A stretch of 8,298 nucleotides of DNA from contig JAGVYO010000013.1 in NCBI GenBank assembly GCA_018303225.1, forward strand, positions 1 to 8,298, written 5' to 3'. This DNA comes from Candidatus Woesearchaeota archaeon (GTDB lineage: Archaea; Nanobdellota; Nanobdellia; Woesearchaeales; JAGVYO01). The notes below the pieces were generated by a model. That model was not told the origin of the DNA and searched no databases. It was given only the letters and a program-made list of their open reading frames with translations. The position numbers and the translations under genes were made by a program. Of this stretch, positions 1 through 5,625 are shown piece after piece; positions within the stretch are counted from its first letter, which is position 1; every line of letters begins with the position of its first letter.

Positions 1-502
1 ATGCTTCACAGCGGTCACCGTCTTCCAGCGGAACAAAAACAACGTCTGCTTTGCAGATGCCTTCCCTGTTGCAGAACCTTCGGTTATGATCGATATACTC
101 CAGGACGGCATTGCCGGGCATCAAGATATTTTCTGCGCCCTTTTTCTGCAGGAGGGTTTTGATATTCTTTTCTCTTTTTTTGGAGGCGTGGAAGATATTG
201 ACTTCCAGCGGCGCCGGAATCACTTTCGACAGCCGGACCAATTCGACAGGGACCAATGCAGCGGCATTTCCATTAACAGAAATGACAGGATGCTTTGCGG
301 TCAGAAGCAATGCAGCGGCCGCTTTTATCGCTCTTTTTGCAAACGGCTGTGTTTTTTCCCCGATCAAATAATCAAAGGCTTCGCCCCTTCCATGCGCCAA
401 CAGGCCGTGGGGACTGGTAATCCCCATTTCGACGCCTTCCACAATGGCATTGCGTATTCTTAACGAAACAGCTCTTGGGTGTGAATCCGGAACATCTCTC
501 AT
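1..502 (-). CDS. 4-phosphopantoate--beta-alanine ligase (archaeal phosphopantothenate synthetase), 3' end cut by window edge
   Basis: This enzyme joins 4-phosphopantoate to beta-alanine with ATP, giving 4'-phosphopantothenate in the archaeal CoA pathway; it is presumably cytoplasmic. The first 167 residues are present, and I translated them directly from the reverse complement. Family hallmarks are SHPR at residues 7-10, an AHGRGEAFDYL block at 36-46, NGN at 77-79, an LEVN.F strand near 99-104, GNA at 130-132 and an EDGDR.EA motif at 160-167. The family is usually about 240-260 residues, so roughly the last third lies beyond position 1. The ATG at 502 overlaps the TGA of the upstream pantoate kinase as ATGA, which suggests translational coupling. 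A GGTG five bases before the ATG, with a GGAG further upstream, could serve as ribosome binding site. Identity is secure from the motifs and from the pathway neighbours. Confidence 0.93.
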   Translation of the reverse strand, partial: MRDVPDSHPRAVSLRIRNAIVEGVEMGITSPHGLLAHGRGEAFDYLIGEKTQPFAKRAIKAAAALLLTAKHPVISVNGNAAALVPVELVRLSKVIPAPLEVNIFHASKKREKNIKTLLQKKGAENILMPGNAVLEYIDHNRRFCNREGICKADVVFVPLEDGDRCEA

Positions 503-1314
503 AGTACACCTGCGCTCCTTTTTGTGATTTGCATCCTTTTGGCCCCTTTGAACGGGATGTTGCTGAAGACCGCATGGCCGAGCATGATCATGGATGCTTT
601 TCCCCCTTTGTTTTCAATCTCTTTAATGGTTCCTATCACTTTTTTATTGCGCAACAGGCCGCTTTCTTTGGCGAATGTCTTGGATATCTCTATGACTTCT
701 GCCAGTTTCATATCTCTTTTTATCTTTTTCAATGCCATATCACCTGCCTTGTTGATGCGTTTCTCTGCTGCTTTGTTGGTGATCACTTTTTTGGTGTCCA
801 GCTTTCCGAACCATTGGCAGTAGACGATTTTCTCCTTTACATTCAGGCGCTCGGCTTTCAAGGGGTTGCCCTGCTTCCGCTTGATGAGGAAACCGCCCTT
901 TAGCTGGCCGGCCACATCCCCCAATCCGGTATGGTTCACGACTTCGGCATAATGCGCCGCCTTCGCTAATTCTATCCTGCTTTTCTTCAGGTTAAGGAGC
1001 TTGTTCACTGCCAACGCAGCAGATAAGGCACAGGCACCGCTTAATCCAAATCCCATACCCAGGGGAAGTTCTGACCGGAAATCAATGGCTATGTTTTTAT
1101 CCGTCACTTGCCCGAGGGCCGTCTTCACGGTTGGCATGCCTATCCTTTTTTTATTGAAACGCACGGTTGTTTTTTTGGATAGCGATGCGGCGGCAGTAAT
1201 GCCCTTATTGATGGTGAATCCGACACCTAGGGAGCCCATTCTCAGAGGATCTTTATGGCGGCATATCCTGAAGATACAGCTGACGTTTCCGGGCGCAAAG
1301 GCTTTTGCTTTCAT
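499..1314 (-). CDS. Pantoate kinase (archaeal PoK, GHMP kinase family)
   Basis: The enzyme phosphorylates pantoate with ATP, the step before the phosphopantothenate synthetase encoded next. At 271 residues it is near the usual size. The N-terminus (AFAPGN at 5-10 and a GSLGVGF segment at 27-33) fits archaeal pantoate kinases. The glycine/serine-rich GHMP nucleotide loop PLGMGFGLSGA is at 84-94, and a HYAEVVNHTGLGDV block is at 121-134, with D133 in the position expected for the catalytic Asp. The C-terminal MIMLGHAVFSN segment resembles the end of the family. Its ATG at 1314 overlaps the coaBC stop as ATGA, and its own stop overlaps the next start in the same way, so three pathway enzymes are tightly linked. 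No own promoter is visible and no clear Shine-Dalgarno sequence precedes it, so translation probably depends on coupling to coaBC. The archaeal GHMP enzyme replaces the bacterial route, in which pantoate is not phosphorylated before condensation. Confidence 0.93.
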   Translation of the reverse strand: MKAKAFAPGNVSCIFRICRHKDPLRMGSLGVGFTINKGITAAASLSKKTTVRFNKKRIGMPTVKTALGQVTDKNIAIDFRSELPLGMGFGLSGACALSAALAVNKLLNLKKSRIELAKAAHYAEVVNHTGLGDVAGQLKGGFLIKRKQGNPLKAERLNVKEKIVYCQWFGKLDTKKVITNKAAEKRINKAGDMALKKIKRDMKLAEVIEISKTFAKESGLLRNKKVIGTIKEIENKGGKASMIMLGHAVFSNIPFKGAKRMQITKRSAGVL

Positions 1315-2516
1315 AGGAGCTTATGGATGCTGTCCAGAATCTTTCTGGCAATCTCCTGCTTGGAATCCAGCGGAAAATGGGTTATCTTCTTTTTTCTATC
1401 AATCAGGAAGACTTCGTTGGTGTCCGTCTCAAATCCACGGCCTTCTTTTCCCACGTCGTTGGCTACCATCATATCCGCATCTGATTTTTTCAATGTCTCA
1501 TATGCTTTTTTCATCAATTCCTTTTCTGAAAGCCTGTATTCGGCCTTGAACCCGACCAGCAGCGCCTTTTTGTTCCACTTCCTGACGTTCTCCAGGATTT
1601 TTGCAGCAGGCGTCAATTCCAGATGAAGACTCTTTCCGGAATCTATCTTCTTATCCTTTTTGTTTGCTGAAAAATCACTGACGGCAGCGGCGTGGATAAC
1701 GATGTCCTGCTTTATGTGCTCCTTTATAGCTTCGGCCATCTCATTGGCCGACTGGATTTGGATGTCCTTCAGTTTCGCAGCTGGTTCTATAATGGTAAGG
1801 CCTCTGATTAAAGTCACTTCGGCGCCTCTCTTGGCTGCTTCTTCTGCGATGGCGATGCCCATCTTTCCGGAGCTTCTGTTGGTGATGACACGCACCGGAT
1901 CAATCTCTTCGGAGGTTGCGCCTGCGGTAACCAGGATGCGTTTCCCCTGCAGCTGATTTCTGTATCGGAAATATCCCTCCATCTCCTTTACGATGGCGCC
2001 TACATCGGCCAGTTTTCCCATCCCGACGTCTTCGCAGGCCAGAATGCCATATTTTGGGGGGATGAAGCAGTACCCCACTCTTCTGAGGGCTTCCACATTC
2101 TTTTTCACGATCGGGTTCTCGTACATGTCCATGTTCATGGCCGGCGCGATGAGGACGTCTTTCTTGTGGGTGATGACTACCGTTGTAATCAAATCGTCTG
2201 CGATGCCGTTCGCAATCTTGCCGATCAGATTAGCGGTTGCCGGTGCTAAAACAATCACATCTGCCCACCGGTTCAGGTCGATATGGGCGAATTTCTTCTT
2301 TTCCAGATACTTTTTGTAATTGTAACCTTTCAGAAAAAGCTCTGTTATGACTTCGCATCTAAACTCCCGGGGGTCAATCAGCTTTTTTGCATTCTCGGTC
2401 AGCATCACTTTTACAGTTGCGCCTTCTTTTTTGAGCCTTTCTGCAAGCTCCACTATCTTGAAGGCCGCAATGCTGCTGCCAATCCCGATCAGGATGTTCT
2501 TGTTTTTCAGGCTCAT
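1311..2516 (-). CDS. coaBC: Bifunctional phosphopantothenoylcysteine decarboxylase / phosphopantothenate--cysteine ligase
   Basis: This fused flavoprotein couples cysteine to 4'-phosphopantothenate and decarboxylates the product to 4'-phosphopantetheine. In the 401-residue form the N-terminal CoaC domain has GIGSSIAAFK at 11-20, the catalytic His at 78 (AHIDLNRWAD), the PAMN motif at 125-128 and the active-site Cys at 161 (ACEDVGMGKL). The C-terminal CoaB domain starts near 191 and has LVTAGATSEEIDPVR at 195-209, ITNRSSGKMG at 211-220 (N213), HAAAVSDF at 275-282 and a KKID lysine pair near 289-290. All key positions known from E. coli CoaBC have counterparts. The frame stays open to an ATG at 2552, but that start would lie inside the dph2 fragment. 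The ATG at 2516 leaves a 10-base gap after the dph2 stop and begins right at the Rossmann strand, so I prefer it. A weak AAAGAGA precedes it. Confidence 0.95.
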   Translation of the reverse strand: MSLKNKNILIGIGSSIAAFKIVELAERLKKEGATVKVMLTENAKKLIDPREFRCEVITELFLKGYNYKKYLEKKKFAHIDLNRWADVIVLAPATANLIGKIANGIADDLITTVVITHKKDVLIAPAMNMDMYENPIVKKNVEALRRVGYCFIPPKYGILACEDVGMGKLADVGAIVKEMEGYFRYRNQLQGKRILVTAGATSEEIDPVRVITNRSSGKMGIAIAEEAAKRGAEVTLIRGLTIIEPAAKLKDIQIQSANEMAEAIKEHIKQDIVIHAAAVSDFSANKKDKKIDSGKSLHLELTPAAKILENVRKWNKKALLVGFKAEYRLSEKELMKKAYETLKKSDADMMVANDVGKEGRGFETDTNEVFLIDRKKKITHFPLDSKQEIARKILDSIHKLL

Positions 2517-2526
2517 TCTCTTTTTT

Positions 2527-2787
2527 TCAGAATGTTTTCTTGAATAAGGCATGGCCCCACTGGATGATCAGGTCAGCGCCCAATTCCTTGACCTGCACCG
2601 GAACGTCGCAGGCGCCGTAGCACGAGCCCATCCAGATGATAGCCTTTGCATCGGTATTGCTTTCGATATGATCGGCTATCTCCTTGGCTTTCGGCTTCAG
2701 CCCTTCCGGCAACTGGATGCAGACCAGTTTAGCATGACTGTCTTTGACTTTGGCGACGGCTTTGTCCAATTCTAAGTCATAATTCAT
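2527..2787 (-). CDS. dph2: Truncated Dph2: N-terminal part of the diphthamide synthase subunit
   Basis: The 86 residues match the first domain of archaeal Dph2, the 4Fe-4S radical-SAM enzyme that starts diphthamide synthesis on elongation factor 2. Visible hallmarks are CIQLPEGLKPKAKEIA (23-38) and GSCYGACD (54-61), where C60 corresponds to the first cluster-binding Cys, and then DLIIQWGHALF near 72-82. Full-length archaeal Dph2 is about 330-340 residues and takes cluster cysteines from three repeated domains; here domains 2 and 3 are absent and the frame ends within domain 1. CoaBC starts 10 bases later, so no continuation lies in another frame downstream. The ATG at 2787 sits 26 bases from a TATA box, implying a leaderless message. 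It may be a decayed gene whose promoter now drives the CoA operon, or a small protein with a retained or new role. Homology is clear; function is not. Confidence 0.75.
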   Translation of the reverse strand: MNYDLELDKAVAKVKDSHAKLVCIQLPEGLKPKAKEIADHIESNTDAKAIIWMGSCYGACDVPVQVKELGADLIIQWGHALFKKTF

Positions 2788-2808
2788 AAGAAGGAGAGAA
2801 AATAAGGG

Positions 2809-2817
2809 TATTTAAAA
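2809..2817 (-). promoter_or_regulatory. TATA box for the dph2-fragment/CoA operon
   Basis: On the minus strand this reads TTTTAAATA. Its centre is 26 bases upstream of the ATG at 2787, the spacing at which archaeal transcription would begin at the start codon itself, giving a leaderless mRNA. It lies in the short gap after the stop of the upstream gene (2830), so the CoA cluster appears to have its own promoter separate from the 149-residue gene. Confidence 0.7.
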
Positions 2818-2829
2818 GGGTATTGCTCT

Positions 2830-3279
2830 TTATCCCCTGTTCATTGCATCTTGGATTTTATCGGGAAGCGTTTTTCCGTCTGATTCATAGGATCCAAGAA
2901 TTTCGCGGCTCAGTTCCCTCCCTCTAAGATCAAAGTAAGATTCTTCAATGGCTTCAAAAGCTCGGCGCAAATCTTTTTCGAGATTTTCTCCGAATATGGA
3001 AAAACTGACCTCCCTTTCTGTGGCTTCTTCTTGCAATCCGAGGACTGATACGCTTTGTCGGGTTTTGGTGTGGATTTCCACTCCTACTGTTCCGTTATCC
3101 CTGAACGTATAATCAAACACCCTGTTGACAATCGGGTCAAATCCAGGGTCTAACGGGTAAGTTATGGTGACGTTCAGCATCCCAAAATTTCCGTAGGGCG
3201 TGAACTTAACCCATGTTGATGGCTTAAACGTAGAATTCGGTGTTTCTTTCTGATTTATGTAGGTGCGTAATTGCTCCAT
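2830..3279 (-). CDS. Hypothetical protein, 149 residues
   Basis: I do not recognise this protein. It has no signal peptide, membrane segment, cysteine cluster or obvious catalytic motif. The first two thirds (about residues 20-95) alternate short hydrophobic and polar stretches rich in V, T, F and Y, as expected for a mainly beta fold. The last third has a charged amphipathic helix (ENLEKDLRRAFEAIEES, about 98-114) followed by a basic, polar tail ending NRG. The ATG lies only 5 bases after the stop of the 43-residue ORF upstream, so the two are probably co-transcribed; the intervening AGGAAAA could be a weak ribosome binding site. Codon use looks like that of real genes in the window and no convincing competing frame exists on the other strand. 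It is probably cytoplasmic. Whether it works with the two tiny ORFs before it is inference from spacing only. Confidence 0.8.
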   Translation of the reverse strand: MEQLRTYINQKETPNSTFKPSTWVKFTPYGNFGMLNVTITYPLDPGFDPIVNRVFDYTFRDNGTVGVEIHTKTRQSVSVLGLQEEATEREVSFSIFGENLEKDLRRAFEAIEESYFDLRGRELSREILGSYESDGKTLPDKIQDAMNRG

Positions 3280-3284
3280 TTTTC

Positions 3285-3416
3285 CTATTCCAGAAACAAC
3301 TCGTCCATCTCGAACGGGGATAATTTGCCCTTATTTATACCTTGCTTGAAGGACCGCTTTTTTCGCTCCTTCTCTTCTTCCACTTCCCTCAGGAATTCCT
3401 GGTCGTCTTCCAGCAT
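3285..3416 (-). CDS. Small charged hypothetical protein, 43 residues
   Basis: The ORF begins at ATG 3416 with MLEDDQEFLREVEEEKERKK and continues through GINKGKLSPFEMDELFLE to a TAG at 3285. It is strongly charged, with an acidic/basic helix in the first half and an acidic, hydrophobic tail. An AAAGGGG seven bases or so upstream is a plausible Shine-Dalgarno sequence. The same frame remains open to an ATG at 3539, but that extra part has an unnatural mix of R, G, C and P and overlaps a better ORF in another frame, so the short start is preferred. It ends 5 bases before the 149-residue gene, supporting an operon. I do not recognise the family. The composition suggests an alpha-helical or coiled-coil protein. 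Confidence 0.55.
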   Translation of the reverse strand: MLEDDQEFLREVEEEKERKKRSFKQGINKGKLSPFEMDELFLE

Positions 3417-3418
3417 CT

Positions 3419-3529
3419 TTATTCCCCTTTCAGCATCCTGTCGGCATCCTGCTGCAGGACATATTGTTGGATCTCCTTTTTCTTCTTCTCGTCCACTTTT
3501 TCGTCCTTTACAAGTTCGCCGAGTTCCAT
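3419..3529 (-). CDS. Very small hypothetical protein, 36 residues
   Basis: This ORF runs from ATG 3529 (MELGELVKDEKVDEKKKK) through an EIQQYVLQQDADRMLKGE helix to TAA at 3419, two bases before the next ATG. The peptide is helical in character, with heptad-like hydrophobics (I, V, L, M) in its second half, and reads like a genuine protein rather than noise. No Shine-Dalgarno sequence is visible and the presumed transcript has a structured leader, so translation is less certain. The following 43-residue ORF is in a different frame, so a single protein joined by a frameshift (36 plus 43 residues) is an alternative. No family is recognised. Confidence 0.45.
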   Translation of the reverse strand: MELGELVKDEKVDEKKKKEIQQYVLQQDADRMLKGE

Positions 3530-3549
3530 GTTGGAGCAAAATACAAGAA

Positions 3550-3592
3550 CCCGGGGGAAGGGAGTTGAGGGGGAAAGAAATCTTCCCCCGGG
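3550..3592 (-). promoter_or_regulatory. GC-rich hairpin in the presumed 5' leader of the small-ORF operon
   Basis: CCCGGGGGAAG at 3550-3560 and CTTCCCCCGGG at 3582-3592 form a perfect 11-bp stem around a 21-base loop. In the minus-strand transcript the stem begins about 14 bases after the predicted start and ends about 20 bases before the ATG at 3529. The loop contains TTCCCCC, which could pair instead with the first GGGGGAA arm, so two mutually exclusive hairpins are possible. A regulatory leader RNA is an inference from this architecture; it matches no riboswitch class I know. Confidence 0.5.
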
Positions 3593-3628
3593 CTCAGTAT
3601 TATGCTGGAAAACAAGGGTGAAAGGGGG

Positions 3629-3636
3629 TATATAAA
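3629..3636 (-). promoter_or_regulatory. Strong TATA box with BRE-like sequence for the small-ORF operon
   Basis: The minus strand reads CGAAAGA followed by TTTATATA, the best BRE plus TATA match in the window. Transcription would start near 3606, giving a leader of roughly 77 bases before the ATG at 3529, unlike the leaderless neighbours. The core is also TATATAAA on the plus strand, so bidirectional firing toward the micro-ORF at 3673 is possible, although the bases upstream in that direction (a G run) look less like a BRE. Confidence 0.65.
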
Positions 3637-3672
3637 TCTTTCGATTATTTACTATATCTTAGTAGTAACATA

Positions 3673-3723
3673 ATGGTAGAAATGGCTAACAGCCTGTATA
3701 AATTACAAAAACAGGCTTTTTAG
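3673..3723 (+). other. Possible 16-codon micro-ORF or short RNA
   Basis: ATG at 3673 opens a 16-residue frame (MVEMANSLYKLQKQAF) closed by TAG. It lies 14 or so bases downstream of where the plus-direction TATATAAA at 3629-3636 would start transcription. Its 3' half coincides with the terminator-like hairpin at 3691-3721. It may be a short non-coding RNA rather than a coding unit, or chance. Confidence 0.2.
3691..3721 (+). terminator. Terminator-like hairpin with T tail
   Basis: AGCCTGT at 3691-3697 pairs with ACAGGCT at 3711-3717 (7 bp, 13-base loop), and a run of five T residues ends at 3721. Oligo-T is the usual archaeal termination signal. On the plus strand it would end only a very short transcript begun near 3659. 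Confidence 0.4.
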
Positions 3724-3833
3724 ACTGCTTCCTTTAGCTCTTTTTAGGATGCTTCTTGGCTACCCAAAAGCTGTTTTCAAAAGCAGGATGGATCCCCGGC
3801 ATCTTCTCATTTTTTATTGCGGAAGGGCAGTCC

Positions 3834-3946
3834 CAAAAATTTCGTGCCGAAATTTTTGTAATGATCCAATGTGCTTAAAAAAAGATTATTTAATGGCTTT
3901 TTTATCCTAACTGCTCTCCCTACAAACTTGATTTTATCCAATGCGC
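3834..3946. repeat. Dispersed repeat, copy A
   Basis: Three blocks occur in order: a hairpin with arms CAAAAATTTCG (3834-3844) and CGAAATTTTTG (3848-3858) around TGC, then ATCCAATGTGC at 3864-3874, then ATCCAATGCGC at 3936-3946. The same three blocks in the same order recur at 8086-8220. It sits between the micro-ORF/terminator region and the serS promoter. Confidence 0.6.
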
Positions 3947-4001
3947 GCTTGGTTAAATGGTGAATCCTTCTTGCACCCTGATTTCCCGGCAGGTAGAAAG
4001 G

Positions 4002-4009
4002 TTTTTATA
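4002..4009 (+). promoter_or_regulatory. TATA box for serS
   Basis: TTTTTATA, preceded by a purine-rich TAGAAAGG that could be the BRE. The centre lies 27-28 bases before the ATG at 4033, implying a leaderless serS mRNA. No Shine-Dalgarno sequence precedes the ATG, which agrees. Confidence 0.7.
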
Positions 4010-4032
4010 GGTTATAACGGTAGTTTCTTTGT

Positions 4033-5313
4033 ATGCTGGACATCCGCTTTATCCGTGAAAATGCTGCCTTGGTCAAGAAGGACCTGAAGAAGCGCAAAGC
4101 CGAAGACAAGCTAAAATTAGTGGATGATATCCTCCAGAAAGATGAAAACTACCGGAAGCTCTTGCAGGAAGGGCAGGAATTGCGGCATAAGCGCAATATT
4201 GCCACGCAGGAGATTAATGAGCTGAAGAAGGCCGGTCAGGACATCTCCAAGAAAATAAAGGAAGTAAAAGCGTTGCCGGATCAAATCAAAGAGCTCGATG
4301 AAAAAATCAACACCCTGAAAGATGAAATAAAACACGCGCTGATGCGCATCCCCAACATCCTGGACGAATCGGTCCCGGTCGGGAAGGATGCCGAGGATAA
4401 CCAAGTTGTCAGGACCTGGGGTGTAAAGCCCAAATTTGATTTTGAACTCATCAACCATGGCGAGCTGGCGGAAAAGCTGAAGGGTGCAAACTTCGACGAT
4501 GCTTCCCGGGTCTCGGGCAACGGCTTCTATTACTTGCTGGGTGAGATTGCATTACTGGAGCAAGCCTTGATTCAGTTTGCGATTCAATTTCTGTCCAAGA
4601 AGAGCTATATGCTTGTCACTCCGCCGTTTATGCTGCACCGCGAACCGTACGAAGGCGTGACAGACCTGGCGGATTTCGAGACCATGATGTACAAGATTGA
4701 CCAGGAGGACTTGTACCTCATTGCCACGTCGGAGCATGCCATCGGCGCCATGCATATGGGCAAGACGTTCGATGAAAATCAGCTGCCTTTGCGGTATGCA
4801 GGCCTCAGCCCCTGTTTCCGCAAAGAGATCGGGAGCCACGGGATTGATACGAAGGGCTTTTTTCGCGTCCACCAGTTCAACAAGGTCGAACAGTTCATCT
4901 TCTGCAAACCCGAGGATTCCAAGAAGCTGCATGAAGAGCTTCTGGCGAATGCCGAGGCCCTCTATCAGAAACTGAAGTTGCCCTACCGGGTCGTGAACAT
5001 CTGCACCGGAGACATCGGGACAGTTGCGGCGAAGAAATATGACATCGAAGTATGGATGCCCCGGGAGAAGACATACCGTGAAGTGGTGTCGTGCAGCAAT
5101 TGCACGGCGTACCAGGCAACCCGCCTGAACATCAAGTACCGAAAAGGGGTGGAGAAAGAATATGTACATACATTGAACAGCACGGCTATTGCTACCGGGA
5201 GGACATTGCGGGCGATCCTGGAGCATTACCAGCAGAAGAACGGCACGGTCAAGGTTCCTGCTGTTTTAGCTCCTTTCATGAACGGCATTAAAGTCATCGG
5301 AGCCAAAAAATGA
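4033..5313 (+). CDS. serS: Seryl-tRNA synthetase, archaeal/universal type
   Basis: This class II synthetase charges tRNA-Ser (and tRNA-Sec where present) with serine in the cytoplasm. At 426 residues it is full length. The N-terminal arm, about residues 25-105, is a charged antiparallel coiled coil that contacts the long variable arm of tRNA-Ser. The catalytic core has motif 1 around VTPPFML (about 196-202), a TSEH serine-pocket segment at 232-235, motif 2 from CFRKEIGSHGIDTKG (about 260-274) through RVHQFNKVEQF, the VVSCSNCTAYQATRLN stretch near 353-368, and motif 3 ATGRTLRAILEHYQ from 387. It is the common type, not the zinc-dependent form restricted to some methanogens. The TSEH and SCSNCTAYQ wording is typical of archaeal sequences. 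A TATA box 27-28 bases before the ATG suggests leaderless transcription, and its stop overlaps the next start by four bases. Confidence 0.97.
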   Translation: MLDIRFIRENAALVKKDLKKRKAEDKLKLVDDILQKDENYRKLLQEGQELRHKRNIATQEINELKKAGQDISKKIKEVKALPDQIKELDEKINTLKDEIKHALMRIPNILDESVPVGKDAEDNQVVRTWGVKPKFDFELINHGELAEKLKGANFDDASRVSGNGFYYLLGEIALLEQALIQFAIQFLSKKSYMLVTPPFMLHREPYEGVTDLADFETMMYKIDQEDLYLIATSEHAIGAMHMGKTFDENQLPLRYAGLSPCFRKEIGSHGIDTKGFFRVHQFNKVEQFIFCKPEDSKKLHEELLANAEALYQKLKLPYRVVNICTGDIGTVAAKKYDIEVWMPREKTYREVVSCSNCTAYQATRLNIKYRKGVEKEYVHTLNSTAIATGRTLRAILEHYQQKNGTVKVPAVLAPFMNGIKVIGAKK

Positions 5314-5618
5314 CCAAGATCCACGGCATGGTGTATATCGTTGTAGGCGTCCTGTTAATTGCGGGGGTGCAGTATTTCACCCAGACGCGTAGCGATGATT
5401 CACTGAAGCTGTTCAGCTATCTGGGCGGCCTGATGATCCTGGTGGGCGTCGGCAAGATGGGCATCAACGCGCTCCGGAACCGGAGCGGGACGCCTAAAGC
5501 AGCGCCTCGCCCTGTTTACTCTCCGCGGGCAGCGCCCGGCGGTCGTTTTTGCCCGCAGTGCGGGGCCGTGCAGCCGCCGCATGCGCGCTTCTGCTCCAAC
5601 TGCGGAGCGCAACTGTAG
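5310..5618 (+). CDS. Small membrane protein with C-terminal zinc ribbon
   Basis: This 102-residue protein has two predicted membrane helices, at about residues 7-23 and 37-55, joined by a short polar loop (TQTRSDDS). A basic, proline- and alanine-rich linker (about 56-78) follows, and then a zinc ribbon with C81, C84, C95 and C98 (FCPQCG and FCSNCG). It would sit in the cytoplasmic membrane with the ribbon probably on the inside, judging from the basic linker. Such double-CxxC tails are common in archaeal membrane proteins of unknown role. The ATG overlaps the serS TGA as ATGA, so it is almost certainly co-transcribed and translationally coupled with serS. Nothing in it points to aminoacylation, and I cannot assign a function. 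GC content in the linker-ribbon part is higher than elsewhere in the window. Confidence 0.85.
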   Translation: MTKIHGMVYIVVGVLLIAGVQYFTQTRSDDSLKLFSYLGGLMILVGVGKMGINALRNRSGTPKAAPRPVYSPRAAPGGRFCPQCGAVQPPHARFCSNCGAQL

Positions 5619-5625
5619 GCACCTA

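Larger units (their letters stand above)
3530..4032. other. Gene-free stretch between divergent operons
   Basis: About 500 bases separate the minus-strand small-ORF operon from serS. From left to right it holds the hairpin-bearing presumed leader of the minus operon (about 3530-3606), a TATA box at 3629-3636, a 16-codon micro-ORF with a terminator-like hairpin (3673-3723), one copy of the window's dispersed repeat (3834-3946) and the serS TATA box at 4002-4009. I see no tRNA, rRNA or longer protein gene. Confidence 0.7.

Noticed and set aside
86..463. 125-codon plus-strand open frame at the left edge
   Set aside because: It is the complement of the phosphopantothenate synthetase gene, whose translation shows clear family motifs on the minus strand.
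1001..1549. 182-codon plus-strand open frame
   Set aside because: It covers the pantoate kinase/coaBC junction in antisense and matches nothing recognisable.
2517..2552. Upstream ATG at 2552 for coaBC
   Set aside because: It would add 12 residues encoded inside the dph2 fragment; the family begins near the Rossmann strand, so 2516 is the better start.
3417..3539. Longer N-terminal extension of the 43-residue ORF (84 codons from 3539)
   Set aside because: The extension has an unnatural residue mix and overlaps a 36-codon ORF with normal protein character; the ATG at 3416 has a plausible ribosome binding site.
3936..4000. tRNA-like segment with a D-arm-like GGTTAAATGG
   Set aside because: No matching acceptor stem, anticodon arm or T arm can be formed around it.
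4552..5226. Long 224-codon open frame on the minus strand
   Set aside because: It lies wholly antisense to serS, whose motifs are intact, and its composition (many H, R, C and P) is that of a shadow frame.
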